Below are positions 1 through 6,686 of a stretch of 9,988 bases of DNA, piece after piece; positions within the stretch are counted from its first letter, which is position 1; every line of letters starts with the position of its first letter. The position numbers and the translations under genes were made by a program. This stretch comes from Gelria sp. (lineage in GTDB: Bacteria; Bacillota; Syntrophomonadia; Syntrophomonadales; Syntrophomonadaceae): NCBI GenBank assembly GCA_012839665.1, contig DUMX01000140.1, positions 1 to 9,988 on the forward strand, in the 5' to 3' direction. The notes under the pieces are model-generated. The model worked only from the letters and a program-made list of their open reading frames with translations. It had not been told where the DNA came from and did no database searches.

Positions 1-202
1 GGGAAGCTGAAGGAGCGGAAGGTTCTGGGGCTAATGGCGGAAAGGGCGAAGAGATTAACCCGGTAAAGCGGTTTTTATTAAAAATTTCAGTGCTAGTCAT
101 AGAAATTCAGTGTTCTTCAGTGTCAAAAAAACCGCTTTACCGGGTTAATCTCTTCGCCCTTTCCGCCATTAGCCCCAGAACCTTCCGCTCCTTCAGCTTC
201 CC
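1..202. repeat. Left-end fold-back inverted repeat (probable artefact)
   Basis: Positions 1-76 are an exact reverse complement of 127-202, with a 50-bp loop at 77-126. The right arm contains the last 22 codons of the carbonic anhydrase gene including its stop, so the left arm is a second, inverted copy of that gene end (it reads GKLKERKV...RLTR and a stop on the plus strand at 1-66). The loop runs without a break into the right arm as part of a dispersed repeat (see 82-133), which suggests that the false junction is near 76/77. Perfect identity, a short loop and location at the contig end are typical of chimeric fold-back molecules. A natural hairpin end cannot be ruled out from sequence alone. 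Confidence 0.9.
82..133 (+). repeat. Dispersed CAGTGT-type repeat, copy 1
   Basis: An AT-rich stretch with three CAGTG units. It ends in TCAGTGTCAAAAAAACC at 117-133, which is identical over 17 bp to 2435-2451. The rest aligns with that second copy with small gaps. It lies directly downstream of the carbonic anhydrase stop codon and runs into the right arm of the left fold-back. Confidence 0.6.
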
Positions 203-835
203 GATATCCCTCTCCCCATTGACATTAATAGTATAAGTCCGGCCGTAGCCTTCATCGTAATGATTATGCAAATCAACCATTACTCCCAGCAATAACAATT
301 CATCATTCTTGACCAGTTCACTTACCTCCGGGTTAGCCAGCAGGTAATTAATCTGCATATCCACATTAACTTCGGATAACAGGGTGTACTTGAGGTCAGA
401 ATCATCATTACTGACGCTGTAGAGGCGCCGGGCGCCATCCAATGAATCTTTAACGATGGAAAGTTCATTACGGATACCCAGGGGCTCACTTACAAAATTC
501 GACTCTGCTGCATTAATGGCTCCACAATCAGTATGACCAGCCACAATCATCAGCGGAGTACGCAGGTGAAGTAATCCATAAAGCACGGAACCTTCACTGC
601 TGCGGAACTGATTACCGATATTTTCCACTGAGAAAATACGGTTAAAAATACTGCCGAAAACATTTACCGGCATACGGGAATCTGAACAGGTAAGCAGAGT
701 AATAACAGGGTATTGTTTGTAGTCTCCCTTGCTAAAATCCTCCAAGGGAAACTCATTTTCAAACTTGGTAATTCCTTCTGCTATACCTTGCATCAAGACA
801 TCCCGGCTAACTTTGGGTGAAGAAGAACTCACCAT
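137..835 (-). CDS. Beta-class carbonic anhydrase
   Basis: Predicted cytoplasmic zinc enzyme for reversible hydration of CO2 to bicarbonate, 232 residues. Both beta-CA signatures are present: CSDSR (C50, D52, R54) and GHTDCG (H101, C104). These supply the Cys-His-Cys zinc ligands and the Asp-Arg dyad. No signal peptide is seen. I chose the ATG at 835: GGAGG lies 5 nt upstream, whereas the possible TTG start four codons earlier overlaps that Shine-Dalgarno site. The C-terminus (KERKVLGLMAERAKRLTR) ends at a normal TAA. The gene is divergent from the formate channel gene, so a role in handling CO2/bicarbonate alongside formate metabolism is plausible but inferred. Its 3' end is duplicated in inverse orientation at the contig edge. 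Family assignment is firm; subclade and physiological role are not. Confidence 0.93.
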   Translation of the reverse strand: MVSSSSPKVSRDVLMQGIAEGITKFENEFPLEDFSKGDYKQYPVITLLTCSDSRMPVNVFGSIFNRIFSVENIGNQFRSSEGSVLYGLLHLRTPLMIVAGHTDCGAINAAESNFVSEPLGIRNELSIVKDSLDGARRLYSVSNDDSDLKYTLLSEVNVDMQINYLLANPEVSELVKNDELLLLGVMVDLHNHYDEGYGRTYTINVNGERDIGKLKERKVLGLMAERAKRLTR

Positions 836-856
836 ATACACCTCCAAATAAAAACT

Positions 857-894
857 TTATGTTATAATTAGCATAACTAAAAAGCATAGGTCAA
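857..894 (-). promoter_or_regulatory. Promoter of the carbonic anhydrase gene, with overlapping palindrome
   Basis: On the minus strand TTGACC (889-894) is followed after 18 bp by TAATTA (865-870), preceded by TG one base upstream (extended -10). An inverted repeat TTATG-N10-CATAA (857-876) spans the -10 region and could be an operator. The transcript start would lie about 20 nt before the gene's start codon. Promoter moderately supported; operator speculative. Confidence 0.45.
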
Positions 895-1400
895 TTACTT
901 TCGCAGGTATTCGCCGCTCGATGTAGAAATTACTTTTCGGGAGGGCAGATTTTGACGTTAATTAGATTATAGCAACGTAAATTGTTTTAATCTTAGTCTA
1001 ATTGTATCATAACATCTTGCAATTGAACCCTATGTTTAAATAAAAGAGGATAATCTGCTCCCCTAATAAACATCTTCTTTTATAAATGAATTCCAGGGCC
1101 AAACTTCGTTTCCCAAACCGGTAATGGTTAAATCCATTTTCCCCCATATGGCTTGGGAAATAGTTGTGTGCGCTTTTTAAGGTATTTATTAATAGATTTA
1201 TTTGCAATCAGTTAATTTAATAAAAAACTTCTACAAGTTATTTTGTAGTAGAATTATTCTTATACATTCCCGGAGGTTAGAAATAGAAAATCCGGGATTA
1301 TCTACGGTTACTCGCTATGGGTTAGGCTATTACCTTAATACAGGGAGGAGGGCTAAGATTTTTTATTAGGTAATGCAAAAAAAGGAGAGTGAACGAGAAC
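895..1400 (+). promoter_or_regulatory. Intergenic region and structured leader upstream of focA
   Basis: This AT-rich stretch of about 500 bp has no ORF with a credible ribosome site. It holds several inverted repeats: AATTAGA/TCTAATT (960-966, 997-1003), CTACAA/TTGTAG (1231-1236, 1243-1248), TCCCGGA/TCCGGGA (1268-1274, 1291-1297) and ATTACCT/AGGTAAT (1329-1335, 1368-1374; four more pairs form beyond a one-base bulge). TATACA at 1261-1266 could be a -10 element, but its -35 is poor. The last two hairpins would then sit in the mRNA leader just before the focA ribosome site. I recognise no known riboswitch class here. The function is unknown. Confidence 0.35.
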
Positions 1401-2237
1401 ATGAATTTCCTGACTCCTGCAGAAATTGCAGTAGCTACAGCTAATGCTGGAAAAGCAAAATGCGAAATGGCAATTTCCAAAATGATTGTAATGGGAATTT
1501 TGGCCGGCGCATACATTGGATTTGGAGCCAACCTGGCCACCAAAATAGGTTCTATGGAAGCTGCTGGCACATCGGGCGGACAGTTCCTATTTGGAGCCGT
1601 CTTCTCCGTAGGCCTCATGCTGGTTGTTATTGCTGGTTCAGAATTATTTACTGGTAACTGTATGTTCTGTTGTATTTCCTCTTTAAATGGACAATCCACC
1701 TGGGGAGGATTACTTAAGAACTGGACAGTAGTTTTTCTGGCCAACTTCGTAGGTTCCGTACTACTTGTTTATATTATTTTTTATGGTGGATTCTGGGGAG
1801 ATCCCACTGCAATCAGTGCCCATGGATCTAAAGCATTGGGTATTGCCAGTGCCAAAATGTCATTAACCTGGGGACAAGCGTTCTTCCGGGCTATTTGTTG
1901 TAACTGGCTGGTTTGCCTGGCTGTATGGGTAGCCTTTGCCGCTAAAGATGTAGTTGGAAAAATCTTCGGCATTTTCTTCCCCATCATGGCTTTCGTATCC
2001 AGTGGATTTGAGCATAGTGTTGCCAATATGTTCTTTATTCCCATGGGTATCACCATTGCTCAGAATAACCCTGCATTGGTAGCAGCCGCCAACGGTATGA
2101 CTGCAGAACAGGTAACTGCTTTCTTCAGCTATGGTAATTTTATTACTGCAAATCTAGTGCCGGTAACATTAGGGAACATCGTAGGTGGTTCTATATTTGT
2201 AGCTATGTTCTACTGGTTTGTCTTTTTGAAAAAATAG
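1401..2237 (+). CDS. focA: Formate/nitrite transporter family channel, FocA-like
   Basis: Predicted integral membrane channel of the FNT family (pentameric, six helices per subunit), 278 residues, near the family's usual length. Hallmarks are the omega-loop region GSELFTGN (79-86) and the pore signature GFEHSVANMFFIPMG with the central histidine H205. K152 lies eight residues before the alanine of QAFFRAI, in register with the pore lysine of E. coli FocA. These residues favour formate over nitrite or hydrosulfide as substrate, but specificity is inferred. I chose ATG 1401 (MNFLTPAEI, the typical FNT beginning). An in-frame GTG at 1389 is only 1 nt from the AGGAG at 1383-1387 and so is too close, although the ATG spacing of 13 nt is long. 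It is monocistronic, closed by terminators downstream. In a fermenter or syntroph it would move formate across the membrane. Confidence 0.9.
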   Translation: MNFLTPAEIAVATANAGKAKCEMAISKMIVMGILAGAYIGFGANLATKIGSMEAAGTSGGQFLFGAVFSVGLMLVVIAGSELFTGNCMFCCISSLNGQSTWGGLLKNWTVVFLANFVGSVLLVYIIFYGGFWGDPTAISAHGSKALGIASAKMSLTWGQAFFRAICCNWLVCLAVWVAFAAKDVVGKIFGIFFPIMAFVSSGFEHSVANMFFIPMGITIAQNNPALVAAANGMTAEQVTAFFSYGNFITANLVPVTLGNIVGGSIFVAMFYWFVFLKK

Positions 2238-2251
2238 TTTGTTCCCAAGAT

Positions 2252-2273
2252 AGCCCATCCCCGGGGATGGGCT
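2252..2273 (+). terminator. Terminator-like palindrome after focA
   Basis: A perfect 22-bp palindrome (AGCCCATCC CCGG GGATGGGCT) lies 14 bp after the focA stop. It is followed by GTATATTTGAATT, a weak T-rich tail. It probably serves as terminator or mRNA 3' stabiliser; the missing strong T run lowers confidence. Confidence 0.6.
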
Positions 2274-2352
2274 GTATATTTGAATTATGTACCCTGTGAG
2301 GTAAATTAGCCTGATTCCATAGCTGGCTTAATATGATACTATATTTTTAAGA

Positions 2353-2387
2353 ACGGAGATTCCGACATCGGGTCTCCCGTTTTTTTT
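2353..2387 (+). terminator. Intrinsic terminator between focA and spoIIE
   Basis: The hairpin pairs ACGG-AGA with TCT-C-CCGT (one bulged C) and inner CCGA with TCGG. It is followed directly by eight Ts (2380-2387). This is a strong rho-independent terminator on the plus strand. It stands about 80 bp beyond the first hairpin and insulates the spoIIE promoter. No gene is seen between the two hairpins. Confidence 0.8.
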
Positions 2388-2399
2388 CCGTAGTTAAAT

Positions 2400-2451
2400 A
2401 AAAAATCAGTGTTAATCATAAGAAGTCTGTGTAATCAGTGTCAAAAAAACC
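2400..2451 (+). repeat. Dispersed CAGTGT-type repeat, copy 2
   Basis: AAAAAATCAGTGTTAATC (2400-2417) is identical over 18 bp to the complement of 9287-9304, and GTCTGTGTA is also shared with that copy. The end TCAGTGTCAAAAAAACC (2435-2451) is identical to 117-133. This copy therefore links copies 1 and 3. It lies between the terminator and the spoIIE promoter and contains TGTCAAA (2439-2445), which fits the Spo0A box TGTCRAA. Confidence 0.7.
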
Positions 2452-2480
2452 CTAATAAAAATCATACCACCTTCCCCTTA

Positions 2481-2513
2481 TTGACAAGATTTTCCAAACA
2501 AAAAAGCTATAAT
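2481..2513 (+). promoter_or_regulatory. spoIIE promoter with 21-bp spacer
   Basis: Perfect -35 TTGACA (2481-2486) and perfect -10 TATAAT (2508-2513) are separated by 21 bp instead of about 17. From memory of the literature, B. subtilis spoIIE and spoIIG promoters have consensus hexamers spaced 21-22 bp apart and need Spo0A-phosphate to be used by sigma-A polymerase. ATTGACA, overlapping the -35, differs from the reverse Spo0A box TTYGACA at one base, as expected for such a promoter. The predicted transcript start is near 2520, about 27 nt before the spoIIE ATG. Confidence 0.75.
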
Positions 2514-2546
2514 TGTTGGACAAGACTTTGTATTGGGGGGATAAGG

Positions 2547-5015
2547 ATGCAGGACAAACTTCATATTTATCCTTATCAGAGAATTAGTGAAAGGCCAATT
2601 AACGGTAAAAATGCTTCTAAGCGCCGGGTTTTCAATCTAAATAATAAAATAAACCTGGATTTGCAAAGCATTCTAGCCGGATTGGTAAACCACCTTAATT
2701 CCCTGTTAACTTTGGACCGGCTTTTGCCGGCGGTGCTAATCGTATTTATGTCCCGCGCCTTTATACTGGGTGAGCTGTTACCATTTGTTTATGCCTGTTT
2801 AGTTGCTTTTGGTTACCGGGACCGGGCCGGTTCAGTTTTACTGGCATTATGTGCCGGGATAGGCCTGCTTACTGTTTTACAAGGCCCTGGTTTGGGTTCA
2901 GGCCTGATTACTCTCCTGGTTCTGCTGGCAGTTATTAATTATATAAAAATACCCGCAGACAAGATTTGGTGGGGGTTACCCCTTTTAAGTATTGCGGTAA
3001 TATTTTTGACCAAGACCCTGGTGATGCTTTTCACTGCCATATCCTTTTACCAGGAAATGATTATTGTCTTTGAAGCCCTTATATCTGGAGTTTTAACCTT
3101 TGTCTTCCTGGTGGCGGCTGATTCCTTAAAACAGCGCAAGCCCCTGGCCACATTTTCCTTTGAGGATATTGCCGCCTTTATGATACTGGGAGTTGGGGTA
3201 ATTATGGGCTTAAATGATGTCCATTTAGGGGGACTTAGTGTTGCTGCCATTTTGTGCCGGCTAGGTATTTTGATAGCTGCCTTTCTCTGGGGAAGTGGGG
3301 GAGGTACCATGGTAGGGGTTATGGCAGGTATCATACCTTCTATATCATCCAGCATATTTGCTCAAAGCTTAGGCATATATGCTATCTCCGGTTTGCTGGC
3401 CGGACTGTTCCGCAATTTTGGCCGCCTTGGAGTAATCATAGGTTATATGCTGGGTACCCTGGCCTTATCCATGTTCATAGCGGAGACTCAGGCTACTATA
3501 TTAGGTATATGGGAAACTGGTATAGCTTGTTTAATATTTTTACTCTTACCGGCATCACTTAAAGAAAAACTACCGGTACAATCACTGGGGCCAATTAGCG
3601 CTTTTAAAGATAAAGGATTAAAATCCATGGATTTACACCTTAACGATACTGCTCGTAATCGTATTGAACATCTGGCCGGTGTATTTGACGAATTGAGCAG
3701 TACCTTCATGGACAAGACCGGTACCGCATACGAATATGGGGATTCAGCATATCTAGCTTATCTGTACGATGAAATCTCGACAAACTTCTGCCGCAGTTGC
3801 TCCCGTTATGAAGATTGCTGGGGAAGAAACTGTTATACCACTTCCCAGGAGATATTGGACATATTCAGCATTGCCGAAAGCTCCGGAGAAGTTAACTATG
3901 AAGATTGCCCGGTTAGTTTCCGCCGCCACTGCATCTATGGCCGGGAAATGCTGGGGACTATTAACCACCTTTTTGACAACCTGCGCATTAACGAATATTG
4001 GATAGGACGCCTGCAAGAATCCCGCAGTCTGGTATCACGGCAGCTGCAGGGAATTAGCCGGGTCATGAAAAACCTGGCGCAAAAAGTTGATGTTAGTGCC
4101 GTAATAGATTTTGAACTACGGGAGAGTTTATTAAGAGACTTGAAAAAACAAGGACTGGATATTAAAGATATAACTCCGATACGCAGCGGTGAGCAACAAC
4201 TGTATATTAATGCTACTATGCCCGCCTGCGGGGATGGCCACGCCTGTACCCAACAGGTGGGACCGGTGATTTCCGGTTTACTGGGTGAAAAAATGGAAAT
4301 CTGCAAGAAAAAATGCCCGCCCATCATAGGCCGAGGACAGTGTGAATTTACCCTGGCCCGGTCCTTTAACTATCGAGTTAGCAGTGGGGCGGCTCAGGTT
4401 GGCAAGGAACAAGTATGTGGTGATAGTTTCACCATTGCCACCCTTAAAGAAGGCAAAGAATTGGTAGCCCTCAGTGATGGTATGGGAGTAGGGGAAAAAG
4501 CCTGTAACGAAAGCCAGGCCGCAGTACGCTTGCTGGAAAACCTGCTCAGTACTGGTTTTGACCAGGAAACAGCCTTAAAAACAATCAATTCCGTATTGCT
4601 GTTACGCTCCACCTCGGAAAGCTTCGCCACCCTGGATATGTTGATGATTGACCTTTATACAGCAGAACTGGATGTAATCAAGGTAGGCAGTGCCCCTTCT
4701 TTTATCAAACGTGGCAAAAAGGTAGGGGTAGTTACCTCAAATTCCGTACCTATAGGCATTTTAGATAGTTTGGACGTAGTCAGCGAAAAAAGAGCCCTGT
4801 ACCCGCGCGATATGTTAATCATGGTTAGTGATGGGGTTCTGGAAGTCTCCAGGGATATGAGCGGGGAATATTGGATACAAGATTTTTTAACTCATGTAGA
4901 TGAAAAAGACCCGCAATTACTGGCAGAAATGATAATAAACAAAGCCTTATCCCTCTGCCACGGCCAACCCAGCGACGACATGACCGTGATTTGCATGTAC
5001 ATAGAACTGAATTAA
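2547..5015 (+). CDS. spoIIE: Stage II sporulation protein E (PP2C phosphatase)
   Basis: Membrane-bound phosphatase of the polar septum. It dephosphorylates SpoIIAA to release sigma-F in the forespore, and its family also contacts FtsZ. It has 822 residues, close to B. subtilis SpoIIE. A short cytosolic N-terminus is followed by about ten membrane helices (roughly 59-334). The central region carries a cysteine set (C415, C418, C424, C429, C454, C462). The C-terminal PP2C domain holds the metal-binding aspartates: GDSF (D626), SDGMG (D644), SDGV (D762) and SDDMT (D811). The spacing of these aspartates equals that of the B. subtilis enzyme as I recall it. I chose ATG 2547, with GGGGGGA 5 nt upstream; a longer ORF back to 2409 would cross the promoter. 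The stop codon lies inside a sequence motif shared with the ftsH end. It is transcribed alone from the 21-bp-spaced promoter. Confidence 0.96.
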   Translation: MQDKLHIYPYQRISERPINGKNASKRRVFNLNNKINLDLQSILAGLVNHLNSLLTLDRLLPAVLIVFMSRAFILGELLPFVYACLVAFGYRDRAGSVLLALCAGIGLLTVLQGPGLGSGLITLLVLLAVINYIKIPADKIWWGLPLLSIAVIFLTKTLVMLFTAISFYQEMIIVFEALISGVLTFVFLVAADSLKQRKPLATFSFEDIAAFMILGVGVIMGLNDVHLGGLSVAAILCRLGILIAAFLWGSGGGTMVGVMAGIIPSISSSIFAQSLGIYAISGLLAGLFRNFGRLGVIIGYMLGTLALSMFIAETQATILGIWETGIACLIFLLLPASLKEKLPVQSLGPISAFKDKGLKSMDLHLNDTARNRIEHLAGVFDELSSTFMDKTGTAYEYGDSAYLAYLYDEISTNFCRSCSRYEDCWGRNCYTTSQEILDIFSIAESSGEVNYEDCPVSFRRHCIYGREMLGTINHLFDNLRINEYWIGRLQESRSLVSRQLQGISRVMKNLAQKVDVSAVIDFELRESLLRDLKKQGLDIKDITPIRSGEQQLYINATMPACGDGHACTQQVGPVISGLLGEKMEICKKKCPPIIGRGQCEFTLARSFNYRVSSGAAQVGKEQVCGDSFTIATLKEGKELVALSDGMGVGEKACNESQAAVRLLENLLSTGFDQETALKTINSVLLLRSTSESFATLDMLMIDLYTAELDVIKVGSAPSFIKRGKKVGVVTSNSVPIGILDSLDVVSEKRALYPRDMLIMVSDGVLEVSRDMSGEYWIQDFLTHVDEKDPQLLAEMIINKALSLCHGQPSDDMTVICMYIELN

Positions 5016-5024
5016 GAATGAAAA

Positions 5025-5145
5025 ATTAAGAATTAAGAATTATCGTAGAAATGCAAAGCATTTCTATCTATTTCAAAATGCTCTTCGTTTTGTATCAAAA
5101 AAGGAAAAGCGTATGCTTTTCCAACCGCAATTCTTAATTCTTAAT
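5025..5145. mobile_element. MITE-like palindromic element between spoIIE and tilS
   Basis: Perfect 17-bp terminal inverted repeats ATTAAGAATTAAGAATT (5025-5041) and its complement (5129-5145) enclose about 87 bp. Two perfect internal hairpins lie inside: TAGAAATGC-AAA-GCATTTCTA (5046-5066) and GGAAAAGC-GTAT-GCTTTTCC (5103-5122). A weaker one, CAAAA/TTTTG, lies at 5074-5092. Further ATTAAGAAT units extend both ends (5011-5019 and to 5152). It has no coding capacity. The form is that of a non-autonomous miniature element; its transposase is unknown. Confidence 0.7.
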
Positions 5146-5152
5146 TCTTAAT

Positions 5153-5180
5153 CCCCCGGGGGGGGTTTACCCCGGGGGGG
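5153..5180. repeat. G/C-run palindrome upstream of tilS
   Basis: C5-G8-TTTA-C4-G7. CCCCCGGGG (5153-5161) can pair with CCCCGGGGG (5170-5178) around an 8-nt loop. The two long G runs could also stack as part of a G-quadruplex. There is no T tract, so it is a poor terminator. It abuts the right end of the MITE-like element. Confidence 0.6.
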
Positions 5181-5227
5181 AAGTTGGGTAGCATTAGGGT
5201 AGTAAACTATTTGAGGTGAAATATCCC

Positions 5228-6589
5228 GTGCTGGCCAAAGTTTTACAATACATCAAGGAGCATAACCTGATTACCCCGGGAGACCTGCTTGTAGCCGGTA
5301 TTTCCGGGGGACCTGATTCTATGGCCCTTTTGCATATACTGCTCCAACTGCGTCCCCGACTAAACTTCGAACTGGTAGCAGCCCACCTCAACCACGGCCT
5401 GCGCCCCGAGGCAGCAGCCGAAGAGGAATTTGTTCGTGATTACTGTCAAGCCCGGCAAGTCCCGTTTTATTCCCGCCGGGTAGACATAGAGGAAATTGCG
5501 GTTCGGGAAAAAAAGTCCGTAGAGGAAGCCGGGCGTAACTGCCGCTACCAGTATTTTAACGAACTGGTTGCCCAGCTGGGAGGAACTCGCATTGCCACCG
5601 CGCATCACCGCGATGATAACGCCGAGACCGTGTTATTAAACATTATTCGGGGCAGCGGTATAAAAGGATTACGAGGCATCAGACCGGTAAATGGAATCAT
5701 TATCAGGCCCTTACTCTGCGTAGACAAGAACGAAATTGAAACCTACCTGGCCGAAAACTCCGTTAAGTACTGTATTGACCTCAGCAACTACAGTACCGAT
5801 TACCTGCGCAATCGTATTCGCCACAACCTCTTACCCCTGCTGGAACAGGACTATAATCCCCGTATAATTGATGGCCTTAATCAATTGGCTGATATTGCCG
5901 ATGTTGAAAATGATGCTATCGAAACTGAAACAGCACATTTTTGGGAAGAATTAATAATTAAGCAGGAAGCTGATGAGATTATTCTGGATGCCTCGCGCAT
6001 TCTGCAATTGCACCCTGCTTATCAACGTCGGATTATTCTGAAAACCCTGTCTACCATACAGGAGGAAAACAATTGGGGAGCAACCGATGTAAAACTGGTT
6101 ATTGACCTGCTAAACAAATCCGGCTCCTCGAAGAGACTGCAGTTGAAGAAGGACCTATATGTAAAAAAGGTTTATGAAGACCTTATTTTTACTCGCAGGC
6201 TCCCTGAAAAAACCTGTTTTAATTATAAAATAACCATACCCGGACAGGTTTATATTAAAGAAACGGGAAAAAGCTATTCCTTTCAGCTGTTAGGCCCAGA
6301 AAATTTTAAACCCCAAGATGGTGATATTTATCTGGACTACGATAAAATTAAGGGAGAGCCTTATTTACGTTCACGTCAGCCCGGGGACGTATTTTGCCCC
6401 CGGGGGATGCAGGGGACTAAGAAAATTAAGGACTTTTTCATTGACCTGAAAGTGCCCCTGACCCAGCGTGACCGAATTCCCCTGCTGGTAGCAGACCAAA
6501 CCATATACGCTGTCCTGGGCTTTCGTATCGCCCAGGAAGCAGCCGTAGACGAAACCACCCGCAGGATATTATTAATTACCTATTCTTAA
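5228..6589 (+). CDS. tilS: tRNA(Ile)-lysidine synthetase
   Basis: Cytoplasmic ATP-dependent enzyme that joins lysine to C34 of the CAU-anticodon tRNA-Ile, converting it to lysidine so that it reads AUA codons; essential in most bacteria. It has 453 residues. The N-terminal PP-loop ATPase shows SGGPDS (26-31), HLNHGLRPEA (53-62), SVEEAGRNCRY and AHHRDDNAET (125-134). RNRIRHNLLPLL marks the end of the catalytic domain. The TilS C-terminal domain covers about 379-453 (YLRSRQPGD...KKIKDFF...RIPLL). I chose GTG 5228: AGGTGA sits about 8 nt upstream, while an in-frame GTG at 5216 lies within that Shine-Dalgarno site. No clear promoter is seen after the repeats. The hpt gene often found after tilS in Bacillus is absent. 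Confidence 0.95.
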   Translation: MLAKVLQYIKEHNLITPGDLLVAGISGGPDSMALLHILLQLRPRLNFELVAAHLNHGLRPEAAAEEEFVRDYCQARQVPFYSRRVDIEEIAVREKKSVEEAGRNCRYQYFNELVAQLGGTRIATAHHRDDNAETVLLNIIRGSGIKGLRGIRPVNGIIIRPLLCVDKNEIETYLAENSVKYCIDLSNYSTDYLRNRIRHNLLPLLEQDYNPRIIDGLNQLADIADVENDAIETETAHFWEELIIKQEADEIILDASRILQLHPAYQRRIILKTLSTIQEENNWGATDVKLVIDLLNKSGSSKRLQLKKDLYVKKVYEDLIFTRRLPEKTCFNYKITIPGQVYIKETGKSYSFQLLGPENFKPQDGDIYLDYDKIKGEPYLRSRQPGDVFCPRGMQGTKKIKDFFIDLKVPLTQRDRIPLLVADQTIYAVLGFRIAQEAAVDETTRRILLITYS

Positions 6590-6590
6590 T

Positions 6591-6619
6591 TCGATAAAGG
6601 GTCTTATAAAGGCTATAAT
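6591..6619 (+). promoter_or_regulatory. Possible upstream promoter for ftsH
   Basis: Perfect -10 TATAAT (6614-6619) with a fair -35 TCGATA (6591-6596, four of six consensus bases) at 17 bp. It lies just after the tilS stop and overlaps the start of the second promoter. Confidence 0.4.
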
Positions 6620-6647
6620 TGAAAAGGATGACTTAGTATGCTAAAAT
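6619..6647 (+). promoter_or_regulatory. Sigma-A promoter for ftsH
   Basis: TTGAAA (6619-6624), exactly 17 bp, then TAAAAT (6642-6647) preceded by TG one base upstream (extended -10). The predicted start near 6654 gives a leader of about 33 nt with GGGGAGG at 6673-6679. So ftsH can be transcribed independently of tilS. No CIRCE-like repeat is seen. Confidence 0.65.
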
Positions 6648-6686
6648 ATGACGATATTCTCAATACTCCAAAGGGGAGGAATATTT

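Noticed and set aside
1007..1207. 66-codon minus-strand ORF in the carbonic anhydrase-focA gap
   Set aside because: It uses a TTG start without a Shine-Dalgarno site, has no recognisable motif and lies in AT-rich non-coding sequence.
1265..1340. tRNA or known riboswitch in the focA leader
   Set aside because: No cloverleaf, T-loop or recognised aptamer core could be found, only simple hairpins.
2409..2546. 46-residue N-terminal extension of spoIIE
   Set aside because: It would cross the -35/-10 promoter and the dispersed repeat, and a good ribosome site precedes the ATG at 2547.
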